This document shows, piece after piece, positions 1 to 11,190 of a DNA stretch of 64,000 nucleotides. Position 1 is the first letter of the stretch. Every line of letters starts with the position of its first letter. A program made the position numbers and the translations under genes. The notes below the pieces were generated by a model. The model saw nothing but the letters and a program-made list of their open reading frames with translations. It ran no database searches and had not been told where the DNA came from. Location of the stretch: NCBI GenBank assembly GCA_021292165.1, contig CM037879.1, forward strand, positions 264,623,921 through 264,687,920, read 5' to 3'. Source of the DNA: Shinisaurus crocodilurus (Eukaryota; Chordata; Lepidosauria; Squamata; Shinisauridae).

Positions 1-243
1 CACTATTTATTTATTTATTTATATTTATATCCCGCCTTTTTTCCTGCAAGGAACCCAAGGTGGCTTACATAGTCCTCCTCCTCCTCTCCATTTTATCCTC
101 ACAACAACCCTGTGAGGTTTAGGTTAGGCTGAGAGTCAGTGACTGGCCCAAAGTCACCCAGTGAGCTTCATGGCCAAGGGGGGGGGGCTAGAACTCTCCT
201 GAGTTCTAGTCCAACACTCTAACCACTACGCCACGCTGGCTCT
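1..243 (-). mobile_element. tRNA-derived SINE, MIR/CORE-like, reverse orientation
   Basis: Reverse complement starts AGAGCCAGCGTGGCGTAGTGG (tRNA-like A box), has a degenerate GGTTCTAG-type B box, then the CORE-like block around CAGTGACTCTCAGCC and CCTCACAGGGTTGTTGTGAGG. It ends in a TATAAATATAAATAAATAAA tail. Other copies in the window are at 10951, 26595, 59748 and 61868. The middle and end resemble mammalian MIR and L2 3' tails, which suggests L2-driven mobilisation (inference). Confidence 0.85.
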
Positions 244-394
244 ATGTCTGCTCAATGTTATCCAGTGGAGAATTTTAGGACAGTGTGAAGGCTTTTGTCT
301 GTAAGAGCCAGAATCGTTGAAGGAACTCTATGACCAATTTCCTGTGCATTTTATGGATAAAGATGCTCACATTTGTGCAGTGAAGGGTCTTTCT

Positions 395-1550
395 CCTCCT
401 GGCTGTAGGCATGTGCCTCGGAGATGGGTTAATGCCTCCTGAGGGATGGTATTGTGCCCACTGTCTTAGAGGTGCAGTGGTAAGGCCTTTATTAAAGAAA
501 CTAAGTTTGGACCCAATGGTTTTGGATAATTACCACCCAGCAGTTTCCAGCCTTCCATTCTTGGGGAAGGTGCTGGGGTGTGTGGTGGCTTCTCAGCTCC
601 AGGTATTGTTGGATGATGCTGATTATTTAGATCCATTCATACCCGGTTTCAGGCCCAGTTTTTGGGATGGAAAGAGCGTTGGTCACCCCAGTGGATGACA
701 TGCTGGGTACAACCCTCTTGGTTCTCCTGGACCTCTCAGTGGCTTTCAATACCATTGACCATGGTATCCTTCTAGACTGGCTATCCAGGTTGGGGTTATG
801 AGGCACAGTATTGCGATGGTTCCAGTCCTCTCTGCAACATTGGTCTCAGAACTGGTGTTGATGTCCCCATATTTTTAACATCTACATGAACTTTCGGGGG
901 AAAGTCATCAAGAGGCTTGGGCTGAAGTGACATCAGTTTGCTGTTGACATGCAGCTCTACCTCTCATTTCTATCCAGTCATCCCAGGGAACTCTTGAACG
1001 GGTATGACCAATTTAAAGTGTTGCTCTTAACCTTTAAAGCCCTAAACGGTTTGGGACCAGGTTACCTGAAAGATAGCCTTTACCTGTAGCAGCCTGACCC
1101 CATGTTGGGATCAGCCTCAGAGGCCCTGATTGTATGTCCGTCTCTGAAAGAGATCAGGAGGCCAGGTACAAGGGACAGAGAGGCCTTCTCAGCAATGGTC
1201 TCATATCTGTGGAACTCTGTTCCAGTGGAAGTTTGTAAAGTCCCATAGTTACAGGCTTCTATGGAGTCCCTAAATACACATTTGTTTACAACTGCTTTTT
1301 CTTAAAAATATTTCATTGAGGTGCTGTATCTGATATTACATAGTTTTATTTATCTGATTACTCTTTTTACTGAGTAGAATGTTGCATGTCATTTGTGTTA
1401 AGCTGTTCTTGTTCCTTATTAATTGTATTCTTATGATGTTTTATGGTTTTACATTTTGCTATTGGTTTTATTTTGTGTATTTATATGACTGAAAGCCTCA
1501 GTGGAAGAGACTGACTCTAAAAAGCAGCCTACAAATATTTTACATTAATA
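395..1550 (+). mobile_element. L2/CR1-group LINE, degenerate reverse-transcriptase fragment plus 3' UTR
   Basis: At 471-700 the translation contains RT-like blocks VVRPLLKK, LDNYHPAVSSLPFLGK and SQLQ...DYLDPF..GFRP. Further on are an F-TIDHGILLD-like block (about 745-775) and KVLLLTFKALNGLGPGYLK (about 1017-1070), in several frames. Stops and deletions break it, so it is a dead copy. An AT-rich 3' UTR continues to a TTAATAAA end near 1550. Confidence 0.8.
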
Positions 1551-3735
1551 AATGTTTCCCAATCAAAAAGGGTAAGTACAACAGATTATTCTCAATCCAG
1601 TATTTCCAAAAAGTGTCTATAATGCAGGGATGGGAAACCTCCAGCCTGAAGAGGTTTCCCAACTGATCTGCTGAGGCTCCCTTCCTAGCCCCACCCCTCC
1701 CCCAAGCCCTGGAGGCTAGCAAGGAGAGGAGTCCTCTTATATTTTCAGTGATCGGAAATAACAGCGGGGAGTCCCCTGTTCTATGCTCCCACCCCCCAAT
1801 TCGGAGGATGAACAACATACTAAGGGGAATTACTCTTGTTATCTCCAATCACTGATCTGAGATAACAGAAGGGATTCCTCTTACAGTGCCCTGGATCATT
1901 CCCAATGACTTGGGGACCTGACTTACCTGTGCACCAAAGCCTCCCCCAATTGAGGTGCCAGTTGGAGGAGCACTCCACCAGCTGGCACCTCAGTCGGAGA
2001 CTTGGCCTTGGTTTTCCCCACGTAGGAAAAGCTTTTTACTAATTAGTGCCCAGCTGGAGTGATTCATTTGGTTATAGTCCTCTTTTAAACAGTTCACTTG
2101 TATTATGTACTTATTCCATTTTAGACTGTTGTTGTTTTGTACTTTGTCTAAACTACCCAGATCCATTAAGAGACACTTTAGACTGGGGATTAAAGCCACG
2201 TCAACCAATTTGTTACTCAGTGTGAGGTGTATTCTCCACACTGAATGCCACCGTCAAAGATTCACCTCACAAAGGTAGAACAGTGTTACAATTGCTACTT
2301 GTTTCCAGCAAATAAATCAACCCTAACTTATGCTCTATTACCTACCCCACACTTTTCACTGTCATTCTTGGTCCAGGTTCTGGAGAGTGTGTTTACCAAA
2401 TTTCATGCCATTTGGAATAATAAACAAAAAGCAAAACATGCATTACAAGTAGGACTGCAACCCTTATTTGATTAATCAGATAAACGGGTGGGCAGAAGGA
2501 AGATCTGCAGATGTTTCAGACTTTAATTCCCAGCATTCCTGACCATTAGCCATGCTGGTAGGGACTTATGGGAGTTGAAGTTCCAAACATCTAGAGATCT
2601 GCCCAGCTCTGTTAGAATAATCAGTTAAAAACTGTTAAAATCAACTAAAAACACATCCTGATTCATCAGGCAACACATATTTTTTTTTAAAAAGTTATTT
2701 ATTTAAAAAGACATTGCTACATCACTCTCACTCAGAAGTGAATGCCGCTTCTAAGACTGGCATGTGCTGTAGCACAGGGGCACTAAAAATAAAGAAAGTA
2801 CTCTTTTCTTCAGAAGTATAATACTAGTGATATGCCAATTTAATCACTTCAACTGACTGATTAAAACTAAGTTGATTAAAATGTATTTAATTGGGTCACA
2901 CGCCTAATTACAATGCCACAGTATTAGCAAAGCTATTATGTGTCAGTGTGAGTATTAAGGTGGCTACATATGCACGGGGGAAAAAGGGGGAATGCATTAC
3001 CAAAAAAGAAGAGGGCAAAAGATGGCAAAGATGTGCATAACATTTGCACTATATGTATAGATGCAAATTTAGAAATAACTACTGTAATTTAAATAAAAAT
3101 ACCATCCATCTCACCATAGTGGGGAAAGGCTGTGACCAGGTGGCCTGCGTGCCGCCCAGGTACTAATTGATGATGGGCATCTTCAAGGCCGCTGAGCTCT
3201 CCCTTCTTTAAACCAGACTTGGACTAGGTAGCCCTCAAATGGAGGACAGCTTCAAATAGAGGATCGTCCTCTGAAAAGTAGGACACTCTGGCTGCCTTAA
3301 GTCCTCTAGTATATATGTTAACAAGGCCGAGAGGGAATAACAGATTTCTTATTAAAAACTAATTATTTTGCAGTTACTATGCACATAACATCATAGCTCA
3401 TGGTTCTAATACTTGGTGTGCCTGTGTTTTTTTAAAGAACAACCCTACATTTTGAGTCCGTCTTCATTGCTTAATGGTGAGCAACAATCATACTTCAAAA
3501 GCAATCTGGTGGGCTGAGTTTGAGTAAACTAAAGCAAGAGTATAAAGCACTTTCTCAATACAGCCTCATCTAAATTCAATGTTCTAGTGAATGAAGAGTG
3601 ACAATACAGACAGGTGATTTCTTCAGGGAAAGTGTCTATACCAACAGACAATATACCAGTAAGGAGAATGAAGTTTTTATCAAGTCGCACATGTTTGTAT
3701 CACTCTGCAAAATATTAAATTTTCAAACTCCATTT
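1551..3735. other. Unassigned intronic DNA
   Basis: No gene seen. A hAT-like start (CAGGGATGGGAAACCT, about 1625) and a short paired GGACAGC/GAGGATCGTCCTC block (about 3230-3290) hint at old repeats. The rest is AT-rich and unrecognised. Confidence 0.4.
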
Positions 3736-3744
3736 TGTGAATGA

Positions 3745-3965
3745 TGTAAAAAGGCAACAGAGGGAATCAAACACTGAGCAAGACCTCTGCCTGAGACTCT
3801 GGAGAGCCACTGCCACTTGGACCAGGGGTGGGAAACTTGTGGCCCTCCAGCATCCCTCAGCGTTGGCTATGCTGGCTAAAGCTGATGGGAGCTGGAGGGC
3901 CACAAGTTGCCTGCCCCTGGAGTAGACATACTAAGCTAGATGGACAAATATTCTGGTCTGGTATA
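3745..3965 (+). mobile_element. Squamate tRNA-SINE 3' portion, split by a MITE
   Basis: The text AAGACCTCTGCCTGAGACTC, GGAGAGCCACTGCCA and, after the insertion, AGTAGACATACTAAGCTAGATGG matches the body of a SINE also present at 31885, 61440 and 63335. It is interrupted by a MITE at 3823-3919. Confidence 0.7.
3823..3919. mobile_element. Palindromic hAT-type MITE
   Basis: Ends are CAGGGGTGGGAAACTTGTGG and CCACAAGTTGCCTGCCCCTG, near-perfect inverted repeats around a short centre (CTATGCTGGCT). It sits inside the SINE at 3745-3965. The 8-bp target duplication is poorly preserved. Confidence 0.75.
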
Positions 3966-4167
3966 TGTTCCTATTCATACTTTACATTTTTAAAGTATGT
4001 GCACTTAAGAATCTTAGCTGTACGCACCTGAAAATGGAATGTGTGAAGAGTCTCTGAATCGTTTCTGTATCAGTACAACCAAATCTCAGAAATGTTCAGG
4101 AGAAAGAGGAGAGTTGTGGAATCGATGTAAGCAAAATTAATGAAAATCATCAGTAACAAATAGGACT

Positions 4168-5215
4168 TGCAACAAAATGTTGCAATATGGAGTGCTCCTG
4201 TTCACTGTTCCAGTCCCTCATGCATGCCCCTTCTAGGATACTCCATTGCATTCCCCCTCTTACCCCAGGAGTCCCCAACTTTTTGGACCCATGGGCACAT
4301 TCGGAAACTTGAGAAGCTGCTGTGGGTATCGCCACAAAATGGCTCCCATGGAGGATGTGGCTAGTCACAAAATGGCTGTCGCAGGGGCCTGGCTAGTCAA
4401 GAGGTTGTGGGGGGAGAGGAATAGTGAGGCTAGAGGCTGGGCGGGAGGGGGAAATGGAAAGAGTTGCTTCCTGGCCTGCCCAATTTTCTTCCATCCGCAT
4501 AGACCTTTCTCCTTTGTTCTCTCTCCCCCTCTCTCAGCTCCCAGCCTCTAGCCTCTCTATTTCTTTCCCCCGAGCCCTTTCCTCACTATTTATCTTCCTT
4601 CCCCATCCCTAGCCTTCTTCCTCTCCCTTCCTAGCCCCTAACTTTGCTTGTTCTCTCCCACTTACCCCTTAATCTTGTTGTTTCTCTCCACTCCCAGCCT
4701 CGCTATTTCTCTCCCCACCACCTCTTTGCCTTGCTGTTTCTCCCCTCATCTAGCCTCTAGCCTTGCTCTTTCTCTCCCCTCTACTGCTTTGCTTTGCTTT
4801 CTCTTCCTGCCCTTTGAACAGTTGAACAGTGGCAGGTTCAGAAACAGGAAGGAGAACCTGCTGCCATAACATTTTTCAATCTTTTATTTATAATTTTTTT
4901 TTTTGAAGGGGCCAGGGAGTGAAGAGCTTTGCAGGCACCCCTGGAGGTGCCCATAGGTGTCATGGTGCCAGTGGGTACCACACTGGGGACACCTGTCCTA
5001 CCCAGTTTTCGTTTTTCCCCGCCCCAATGCTCAGTTAGCATCACACTCAGTCATCACCAAGTTGTTTTGGTGGCTTTAGGGTTTTTTCCCCTTAAGATTT
5101 TTTTGTGCTTCTGCAAACCTTGAGGTTCTCCTCAAAGCCTGCTGATACCTCATCTTATGCCTGGATGGTGCCATTTTGGCTACACAGGAACCAGCACTCA
5201 CCTCTGAACTTCAGG
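4168..5215 (+). mobile_element. Interspersed repeat (GGACYTGCAACAAAATGTTGC family) split by a hAT element
   Basis: 4168-4265 and 4996-5215 together align with 42120-42425. Both begin with a CTTGCAACAAAATGTTGCA-like terminus and share TTCTGCAAACCT, a CAGAGT/GAGGTTCTCC block and TGGATGGTGCCATTT. The 42-kb copy lacks the 730-bp insertion. Confidence 0.65.
4266..4995. mobile_element. Non-autonomous hAT element (730 bp)
   Basis: Termini CAGGAGTCCCCAA and TTGGGGACACCTG-like (CTGGGGACACCTG) are inverted repeats. The flanks TCTTACCC and TCCTACCC form an 8-bp target duplication with 7/8 match. The interior has long pyrimidine-rich CTCTCTCCCC arrays (about 4490-4800). No transposase remains. Confidence 0.75.
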
Positions 5216-6092
5216 AATAGAGGGAAAGATAGTAATGGACTGGGGTGTTCAAAACTTTTCACAAGCCAAACAGAGAGCTATCAATCTACTCTTTTGAAAA
5301 AAGGTGAGGATGGAGAACAGAGAACGAGTTATCCCTTCTGGATTCCAGCAACAGGGACTTCAAGAAGACCTCAGAGTCCTGAAAAAATTAGGCGGCATGG
5401 GCAAAAGAATAAAGGGTGAACAACAAGTAGCTAAGATTTTGAATGAATTCAAATATTGAGGAGTTTTGATACATGTACATGAAATCCTTAATATCATAAT
5501 AATGAACTGAGATAGCAGAAAGATAACCTATTAAATTGAGTGAGAATTTCCTTCCCAACATTTCAACACTGATTAAAATATTGCAATACCTAGAAAATTG
5601 CACTTAAAATAATTAGCATGTCTCTTTTTGTCACCAGAAAGGGCTTAAAATGATTACACGTACTTCTTGGTATTTAAGATCACATAGATATGACATTTGA
5701 GGGTTTAAAAGAAGTGGGGGAGGCTTAAATGCAAGCTCCATCATCTAGCAGTGACATGCACAAACTCATGAAATCATGAGATATACCCTTAAAAATGCAA
5801 ATTTCCTCAGAACTTAAAACTCAAATATCACATACAAAATCAGTGTTAGGATTTTCAGAACTCCTCATGCAAATTCCAATAGCCATGAGAATTTCCCACA
5901 TGCAAATGTCAAATTGTGATCACTGCTTCCCCTCCACCCCATCCCAATTCATTAAATAGCAAGAACATCACGCTCTCCTTTCCTTAGCCTGAGGACCAAC
6001 AATATTATGGCTGGCAATATTATCTGCTTGCTCTGGTTTTTGATTCTTGCCTATTGATTTTGCTCTTGCTCTAATCAGTTTCATCGAATGCA
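5216..6092. other. Unassigned intronic DNA
   Basis: AT-rich DNA with no exon or recognised repeat; the short open frames are not supported by any motif. Confidence 0.35.
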
Positions 6093-6148
6093 GGGGTACG
6101 CAACCCAGTGTCCTCCAGAGGCTTTGGAATACAACTCCCATAACCCCT

Positions 6149-6818
6149 GAATCATAGAAAAGTAGAGTTGGAAGGGCCATCAAGTCCAACCCCCTGCTCA
6201 AGCATCCCTGACAGATGGCCATCCAGCTGCACCTTGAATGCCTCCAGAGTGGGAGAGCTCACCACCTCCCTAGGTAATTGGTTCCATTGTCTTATTGCTC
6301 TAACAGTCAGGAAATTTTTCCTGATGTCTAGGTGGAATCTGGGTTCCTGTAACTTGAGCCCATTATTCCGTGTCCTGCAAACCGGGATGATCGAGAAGAG
6401 ATCCTGGCCCTCCTCTTTGTGACAACCCTTCAAATACTGGAAGAGTGCCATCATATCTCCCCTCAGTCTCCTCTTCTGAAGGCTAAACATGCCCAGTTCT
6501 TTCAGTCTCTCCTCATAGGGCCTTGTTTCCAGTCCCTTTATCATCCTTGTTGCCTGCCTCTCTGAACCCTCTCCAGTTTGTCTACGTCCTTCTTAAAGAG
6601 TGGTGCCCAGAACTGGACGCAGTACTCAAGATGAGGCCTAACCAGTGCTGAGTAAAGGGGAATTATCACTTCACGTGATTTGGAAGCTATACTTCTATTA
6701 ATGCAGCCCAAAACAGCATTTGCCTTCTTTGTAGCCGCATCGCATTGCTGGCTCATATTCAGTTTGTGATCTACCACAATTCCAAGATCCTTCTCATTTG
6801 TAGTATTGTTGAGCCATG
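6149..6818 (-). mobile_element. CR1 LINE, 3' end with ORF2 C-terminus
   Basis: On the minus strand the translation runs [19 protein letters not shown], then [24 protein letters not shown], and after a frameshift near 6545 [20 protein letters not shown] and RGDMMALFQYLKG. These are the usual C-terminal blocks of CR1 ORF2. It ends at a TTCTATGATTCA-type CR1 terminus (plus-strand 6149). It is 5'-truncated and inactive. Confidence 0.9.
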
Positions 6819-6961
6819 CTGGCTAGGGCTCATACAGAGTCCCTCACCCGCAAAATCAAAATACCTAACACAGCTACTAGGAGTTAGGATGAGCCAAATA
6901 AACTTTGCAAGAGGTGAGCTTCTCATAGGTCCTCACACAATCTACTCTGCAAGTTAATTAA

Positions 6962-7701
6962 GGGTGCAATCCTATGCATGTTTAGACAGAAAAAAAAGAC
7001 CTACAACTCCCAGCATCCCTCCAGTCAGCCATGCTGGCTGGGTCATGATGGAAGTTGCAAGACTTTCTCTGTCTAAATGTGCATAGGATTACACCCTAAG
7101 GGCGCAATCTTATGCAAGTTTTAGACAGAAAAAAGGCCTAAAATTCCCAGCATGCCCTAGCCAAAGGTCCTACAACTCCCAGCATTCCCCGGCCAGGAAA
7201 AAGTCATACAATTCCTAGCATTCCGCAGCCAGCATGGCTGGCTGGGGAATGCTGGGAGTTGTAGGCTTTTTTTCTGTCTAAACATGCATAGGATTGTGCC
7301 CCTAAAGAATGTGCATTAGCAAAGAGCTTAATCTGTATATATAAATAGCCTAAACCAGGGAAGGTGAACCAGTGGCCCGTTGGGACTTCAAATCCCTTCA
7401 TTCCTTACCATTGACTATGCTGGCTGGAGCATGCTGGCAGTTGCAGGACTTTTTTTGTCTAAACGTGCAAAGGATTACACCCTAAGATTGTACACCCTAA
7501 GGGTACAATCCTATGCACGTTTAGACAGAAAAAAGGCCTACAACTCCCAGCACGCCCCAGCCAGGTATGCTGGCTGCAGGACGCTTGGAATTGTATGACT
7601 TTTTTTCTGGCTAGGGAATGCTGGGAGTTGGAGGACTTTTGGCTGAGTCATGCTGGGAGTTGCAGGCCTTTTTTCTGTCTAAACTTGCATAGGATTGCAC
7701 C
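6962..7701. mobile_element. TTAA-flanked palindromic MITE complex
   Basis: Both outer ends are GGGTGCAATCCTATGCA-like inverted repeats, flanked by TTAA at 6958-6961 and 7702-7705. TTAA is the piggyBac-type target. Inside are repeated units of TTTAGACAGAAAAAA, CAACTCCCAGCAT and its complement, and further GGGYGCAATCYTATGC termini near 7100, 7290 and 7500. It reads as several copies or rearranged copies of one foldback element. A related single unit is at 13104-13192. Confidence 0.65.
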
Positions 7702-7779
7702 TTAAGATAACTGGCATATATCTTGAGGAAACAGCAAGTTGCCAGTTGAAATTAGGGTTAAGGGAAATGTAACATATTT

Positions 7780-8010
7780 AGAGCAGCGGGGCTGCTATGG
7801 AAGTGCCCTCACTGTGTTCCCCTGGGCTGGGGAGACACAAGTTAAAATCCCCGCTTAGGCATGGGGATTGCCACGTGACCTTAGGCCAGGCACAATCCCT
7901 CAACCTAACCTGGGGGTGGGTCAGGAAGAATCGTGTATGCCACCCTCAGCTCCTTGAAGAAAGAGTGAGATATAAATACAGCAAACAAACCAACAGAAAG
8001 ACTAACCACT
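7780..8010 (+). mobile_element. Diverged MIR/CORE-like SINE
   Basis: It contains a degraded tRNA-like head, a TGACCTTAGGCCAGGCAC block matching the GTGACTTTGGGCCAGTCAC block of the other SINE copies, CAACCTAACCT, and a GAGATATAAATACAGCAAAC tail. Confidence 0.6.
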
Positions 8011-8035
8011 AAGCCAGGATTAAACTTGTCAGCGT

Positions 8036-8473
8036 TGTGACGATAACGTGGCTGGTTATTTAAATTTTATTTCTCTCCCTACCACCTGGCTGTTAGTTTA
8101 CATTCACTAACCCAGTGGCTGAGATAGGTTAGTTCCAGGGCATCAGTTCCCTCTCTGTCACAAGATTTCCCTTTCTCATCAGACAAACCCGAGCGGACAA
8201 TCTGTCTGTGGGAGATTAACTCTTAACATACCAGGGCTGGTTATTGTGGTGTTTATTTTCTTAAGTAAACATTTCTCTAAGCAGGTACAACTCCTTTTCT
8301 CTAACACTCTAAACCCTAAACCCTCAACTCTCAACTAAACTCCTCTCACACACACAGGCACATATATACATAGAGCTCCCCCTCCCATCAGAACCCTCTC
8401 CAGGCGAGCCCCGATAGGTTGTTGGGCGCATCTACTCTGCCTGGCAACGCTAACTGTTAACCCATTCATCACA
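8036..8473 (-). mobile_element. Solo LTR of an LTR retroelement (endogenous retrovirus or similar)
   Basis: The 438-bp unit begins TGTGACGA and ends TCATCACA, the TG...CA inverted ends typical of LTRs. It is flanked by identical 5-bp AGCGT at 8031-8035 and 8474-8478. On the minus strand, a TATATA-rich segment precedes AAAATAAACACC, a plausible poly(A) signal, so I place it in reverse orientation. No internal gag, pol or env sequence or second LTR is nearby. Confidence 0.75.
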
Positions 8474-8728
8474 AGCGTGCACATCTTTCCCTTCAGTTGT
8501 GAAGCCAGGAGGAAGCTAAGCTCACCCTGTGGGATCAGGGATGTGCTAAGAGCTTAACATTGGATCGTATCCAGTGGTGATGTTCTGCTAGCACAAAGCG
8601 TTTACCACTTGCTGAAACTCCGTTTTCATTCTTGCACCACTGTCCAATCTAATGCTTTGATTCGGCTCGTGCAAGCCGTTGTGCAAGCACTTTTGCAACT
8701 CATTACAACTTGATTCCCCTATGTTAGG

Positions 8729-8925
8729 GGTCCTGAACCTTTTTGGGTTGGTGGACACATCTGGCGTTTTGAGAGAGTGTCATGAGCACTCTCTCAAAAT
8801 AGATGCCATGCAGGGGGACTTGCCCATTCACAAAATGGCTGTCATGGTGGGTGTGGCCAGTCAGAAAACACCCATTCCCAAGGAGAAAAACTGGTGAGAC
8901 TAAAAAAAAAGTAACTTGCCCAAGA
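8729..8925 (+). mobile_element. hAT-type element fragment
   Basis: It starts TAGGGGTCCTGAACCTTTTT and contains CACAAAATGGCTGTCATGG, the same layout as 4266-4395 (GAGTCCCCAACTTTTTGGA, then CACAAAATGGCTGTCGC). The right end is not clear. The following 8926-9200 shows nothing recognisable beyond a short (CA)n run near 9080. Confidence 0.6.
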
Positions 8926-9202
8926 ACCCAAGTACAAGGCAGAGCTGGGGTCCGAGCTCCAAAACACAAAACTGCTCTTTTGAATCCACAGTCCATAATC
9001 ACGTATTTGCCCCCATAAAGCACTACAAAATAGCCATTTTACAGAAGGCAAACTGATGGTGCCCAGAGACAAACCCCCCCACACACACACACACAAGCAA
9101 AGGACCCCATGAAAAGAAAACAGGGAATCACACACCACGCACAAAACAACCTACATGTTGCTTGTGCTAGTTGTTCCGCTAGCATTTGTGCAACTGCTAG
9201 TG

Positions 9203-9336
9203 CAGTGTTCTCCAACCTTGGGTCCCCAAATGTTTTTGGCCTACAACTCCCAGCATGCCCCAGCCAGCTATGCTGGCTGGGGCATGCTGGGAGTTGTAGG
9301 CCAAAAACATCTGGGGACCCAAGGTTGGAGAACACT
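9203..9336. mobile_element. Palindromic hAT MITE with perfect 8-bp target duplication
   Basis: 134 bp, termini CAGTGTTCTCCAACCTTGGG and its exact complement. Arms pair almost perfectly over the full length (ACAACTCCCAGCATGCCCCA and complement). The flanks TGCTAGTG (9195-9202) and TGCTAGTG (9337-9344) are identical. Confidence 0.92.
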
Positions 9337-9415
9337 GTGCTAGTGGAACAACGACCCTTCTTGTACTTTTTCCGTTGGCATTACATCAGATACGACCCGG
9401 TATGTCTGTCTTCAC

Positions 9416-9553
9416 CAGGGCTCTCCAACCTTGGGTCCCCAGATGTTCCTGGACTACAGCTCCCAGAATCCCTTGCCATTAGCCATGCTGGCTGGGTATG
9501 CTGGGGGAGCTGTAGGCCAGCAACATCTGGGGACCCAAGGTTGGAGAGCCCTG
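9416..9553. mobile_element. Palindromic hAT MITE, second copy
   Basis: 138 bp, ends CAGGGCTCTCCAACCTTGGG and complement. Flanks GTCTTCAC and GTCTTCAG match at 7 of 8. It lies 79 bp from the copy at 9203 and belongs to the same family as 41442 and 61895. Confidence 0.9.
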
Positions 9554-10034
9554 GTCTTCAGCCTTTGAGTTTCTTGCAGGACTTCAGCTGCTCAAGTTAA
9601 TTACGATTAGCTGGAGAGGCTGTGCAGGACACTAAGTTAGTTTCAATTCGAGGTTACAGACTGGAATAAACTCCAGCATATAGCTTTAAAATTTGCTAAA
9701 TTAAATATTCTCCTTTGCTCGAAACATAAATATACCGGTATGTGTGACATTTAAATATTGCCTTCTTAGAGGGGTAAAAATGGTCCATCTTGTTTTTCTG
9801 GTTTCATTTTAAGCATGTAACAAGGACATGATGAGTATGATACAGAGCAGAAATCCAGGTCAAAGAGAGGTAAGACAAAATAGCAGCAGATGTGGTCAAG
9901 ATCTTATCAGATCTTAAGCAGCTCTTATCACTTTTACCGATGGTGGCTTCTACTGCTGAGCATAGTTTATTTTATACCATGCTTTCCATCCCCAGTTCCT
10001 TGAGCAAAACACCCACTTTGGTAAAGTATTACAA
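9554..10034. other. Unassigned intronic DNA
   Basis: AT-rich, no recognisable repeat or exon. I examined this stretch for the next TBXAS1 exon without success. Confidence 0.35.
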
Positions 10035-10775
10035 TATTATTTATAATCTTATTTATTTAAAATATTTTAGGCCACCATTCAGGGCAGGAACCCTCCCCCA
10101 AGGCAGCTTACAACAATAAAATACCATATAGTAAAAACCAATACAGTGATAAAACAACAAAGATTCATAAAAGCAACAAACACCAGCAGGAAAACATCCA
10201 ACCTAGACAATACAAACATCTACAACATAATTGTAGTTACAACCCAGAACAGTTAAAAAAAACCAATCAGGGGAAGGCCAGAGTAAGCAAGTCAGTCTTC
10301 AGGGCTTTCCTAAAAGCCTGCCATGATGGGGCCTGATGGAACCCAGATGAAAATCCATTCCAGAGATGTGGGGCCACTACGGAAAAGGTCCTCTCTCATG
10401 TACTTGCCCACCTAACTACCCTCACTGTTGCTGATGTTAAAGTGCAGGCAGGCTGATATGGGTGAAGGTGGTCCTTCAGGTAATTTGGTCCTAAACCATT
10501 TAAGGCTTTAAAGGTGAAAAACGGCACTCTGAATTGGACTCAGAAACACACCAGTAACCAGTGCAGCTAGTGCAGTATAGGCATTATATAATCTGATTGC
10601 CTCACCCCCAGCCAAGACTCGGGCAGCCGCATTCTGCACATTAGGGATATTACATCTCTCTCCCGCTGCCGCTCACAAGCCCATTCCCAGCAATCTTTGC
10701 TGCACTCTCATAGAGTGACCAAAAAACTGAACCCAGGATGGGGCTATCCAGAAAGAAGCAAGCTTGATTCTTAAT
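10035..10775 (-). mobile_element. L2-group LINE 3' fragment
   Basis: The plus strand carries the complement of the usual LINE tail. It shows AATTTGGTCCTAAACCATTTAAGGC (anti-sense of a ...KALNGLGPNYL block), AAAACGGCACTCTGAATTGG, and the 3' end motif GGCAGCTTACAACAATAAAATA. It has many breaks. Confidence 0.75.
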
Positions 10776-10950
10776 TGCTGGGGTCATCAGGGAGAAGGAA
10801 AGATTATTAGTCCTCTAACTATACCCCAGAATGCATCATGTATTTTTCCCCTACATAAATGAATGGCTGCCATTGATTCCTGCAGAGAAAAACAAGGCGC
10901 TTGGAGAAGACAAAGATAAGGGAGTTGGGGGCAGGGGGGGTCTATGGGTG

Positions 10951-11190
10951 GATAGTGTGGCGTAGTGGTGAGAGTGTTGGACTGGGACTCAGGTGATCTG
11001 GGTTCTAGTCCCCGCTCAGCCATGAAACTCACTGGGTGACTTTGGGCCAGTCACTGACTCTCAGCCTAACCTACCTCACAGGGTTGTTGTGAGGATAAAA
11101 TGGAGAGGAGGAGGATTATGTAAGCCGCCATGGGTTCCTTTCAGGAAAAAAGGCGGGGTATAAATATAATAAATAATAATAAATAAATAA
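10951..11190 (+). mobile_element. tRNA-derived SINE, MIR/CORE-like
   Basis: ATAGTGTGGCGTAGTGGTGAGAG head, GGGTTCTAGTCCC B box, CACAGGGTTGTTGTGAGGAT block, AAAAAGGCGGGGTATAAATA end followed by (AATA)n. This is a nearly complete copy. Confidence 0.9.

Noticed and set aside
8290..8330. Telomere-like CCCTAAACCCTCAA words
   Set aside because: Only two or three imperfect units within the LTR; not an interstitial telomeric array.
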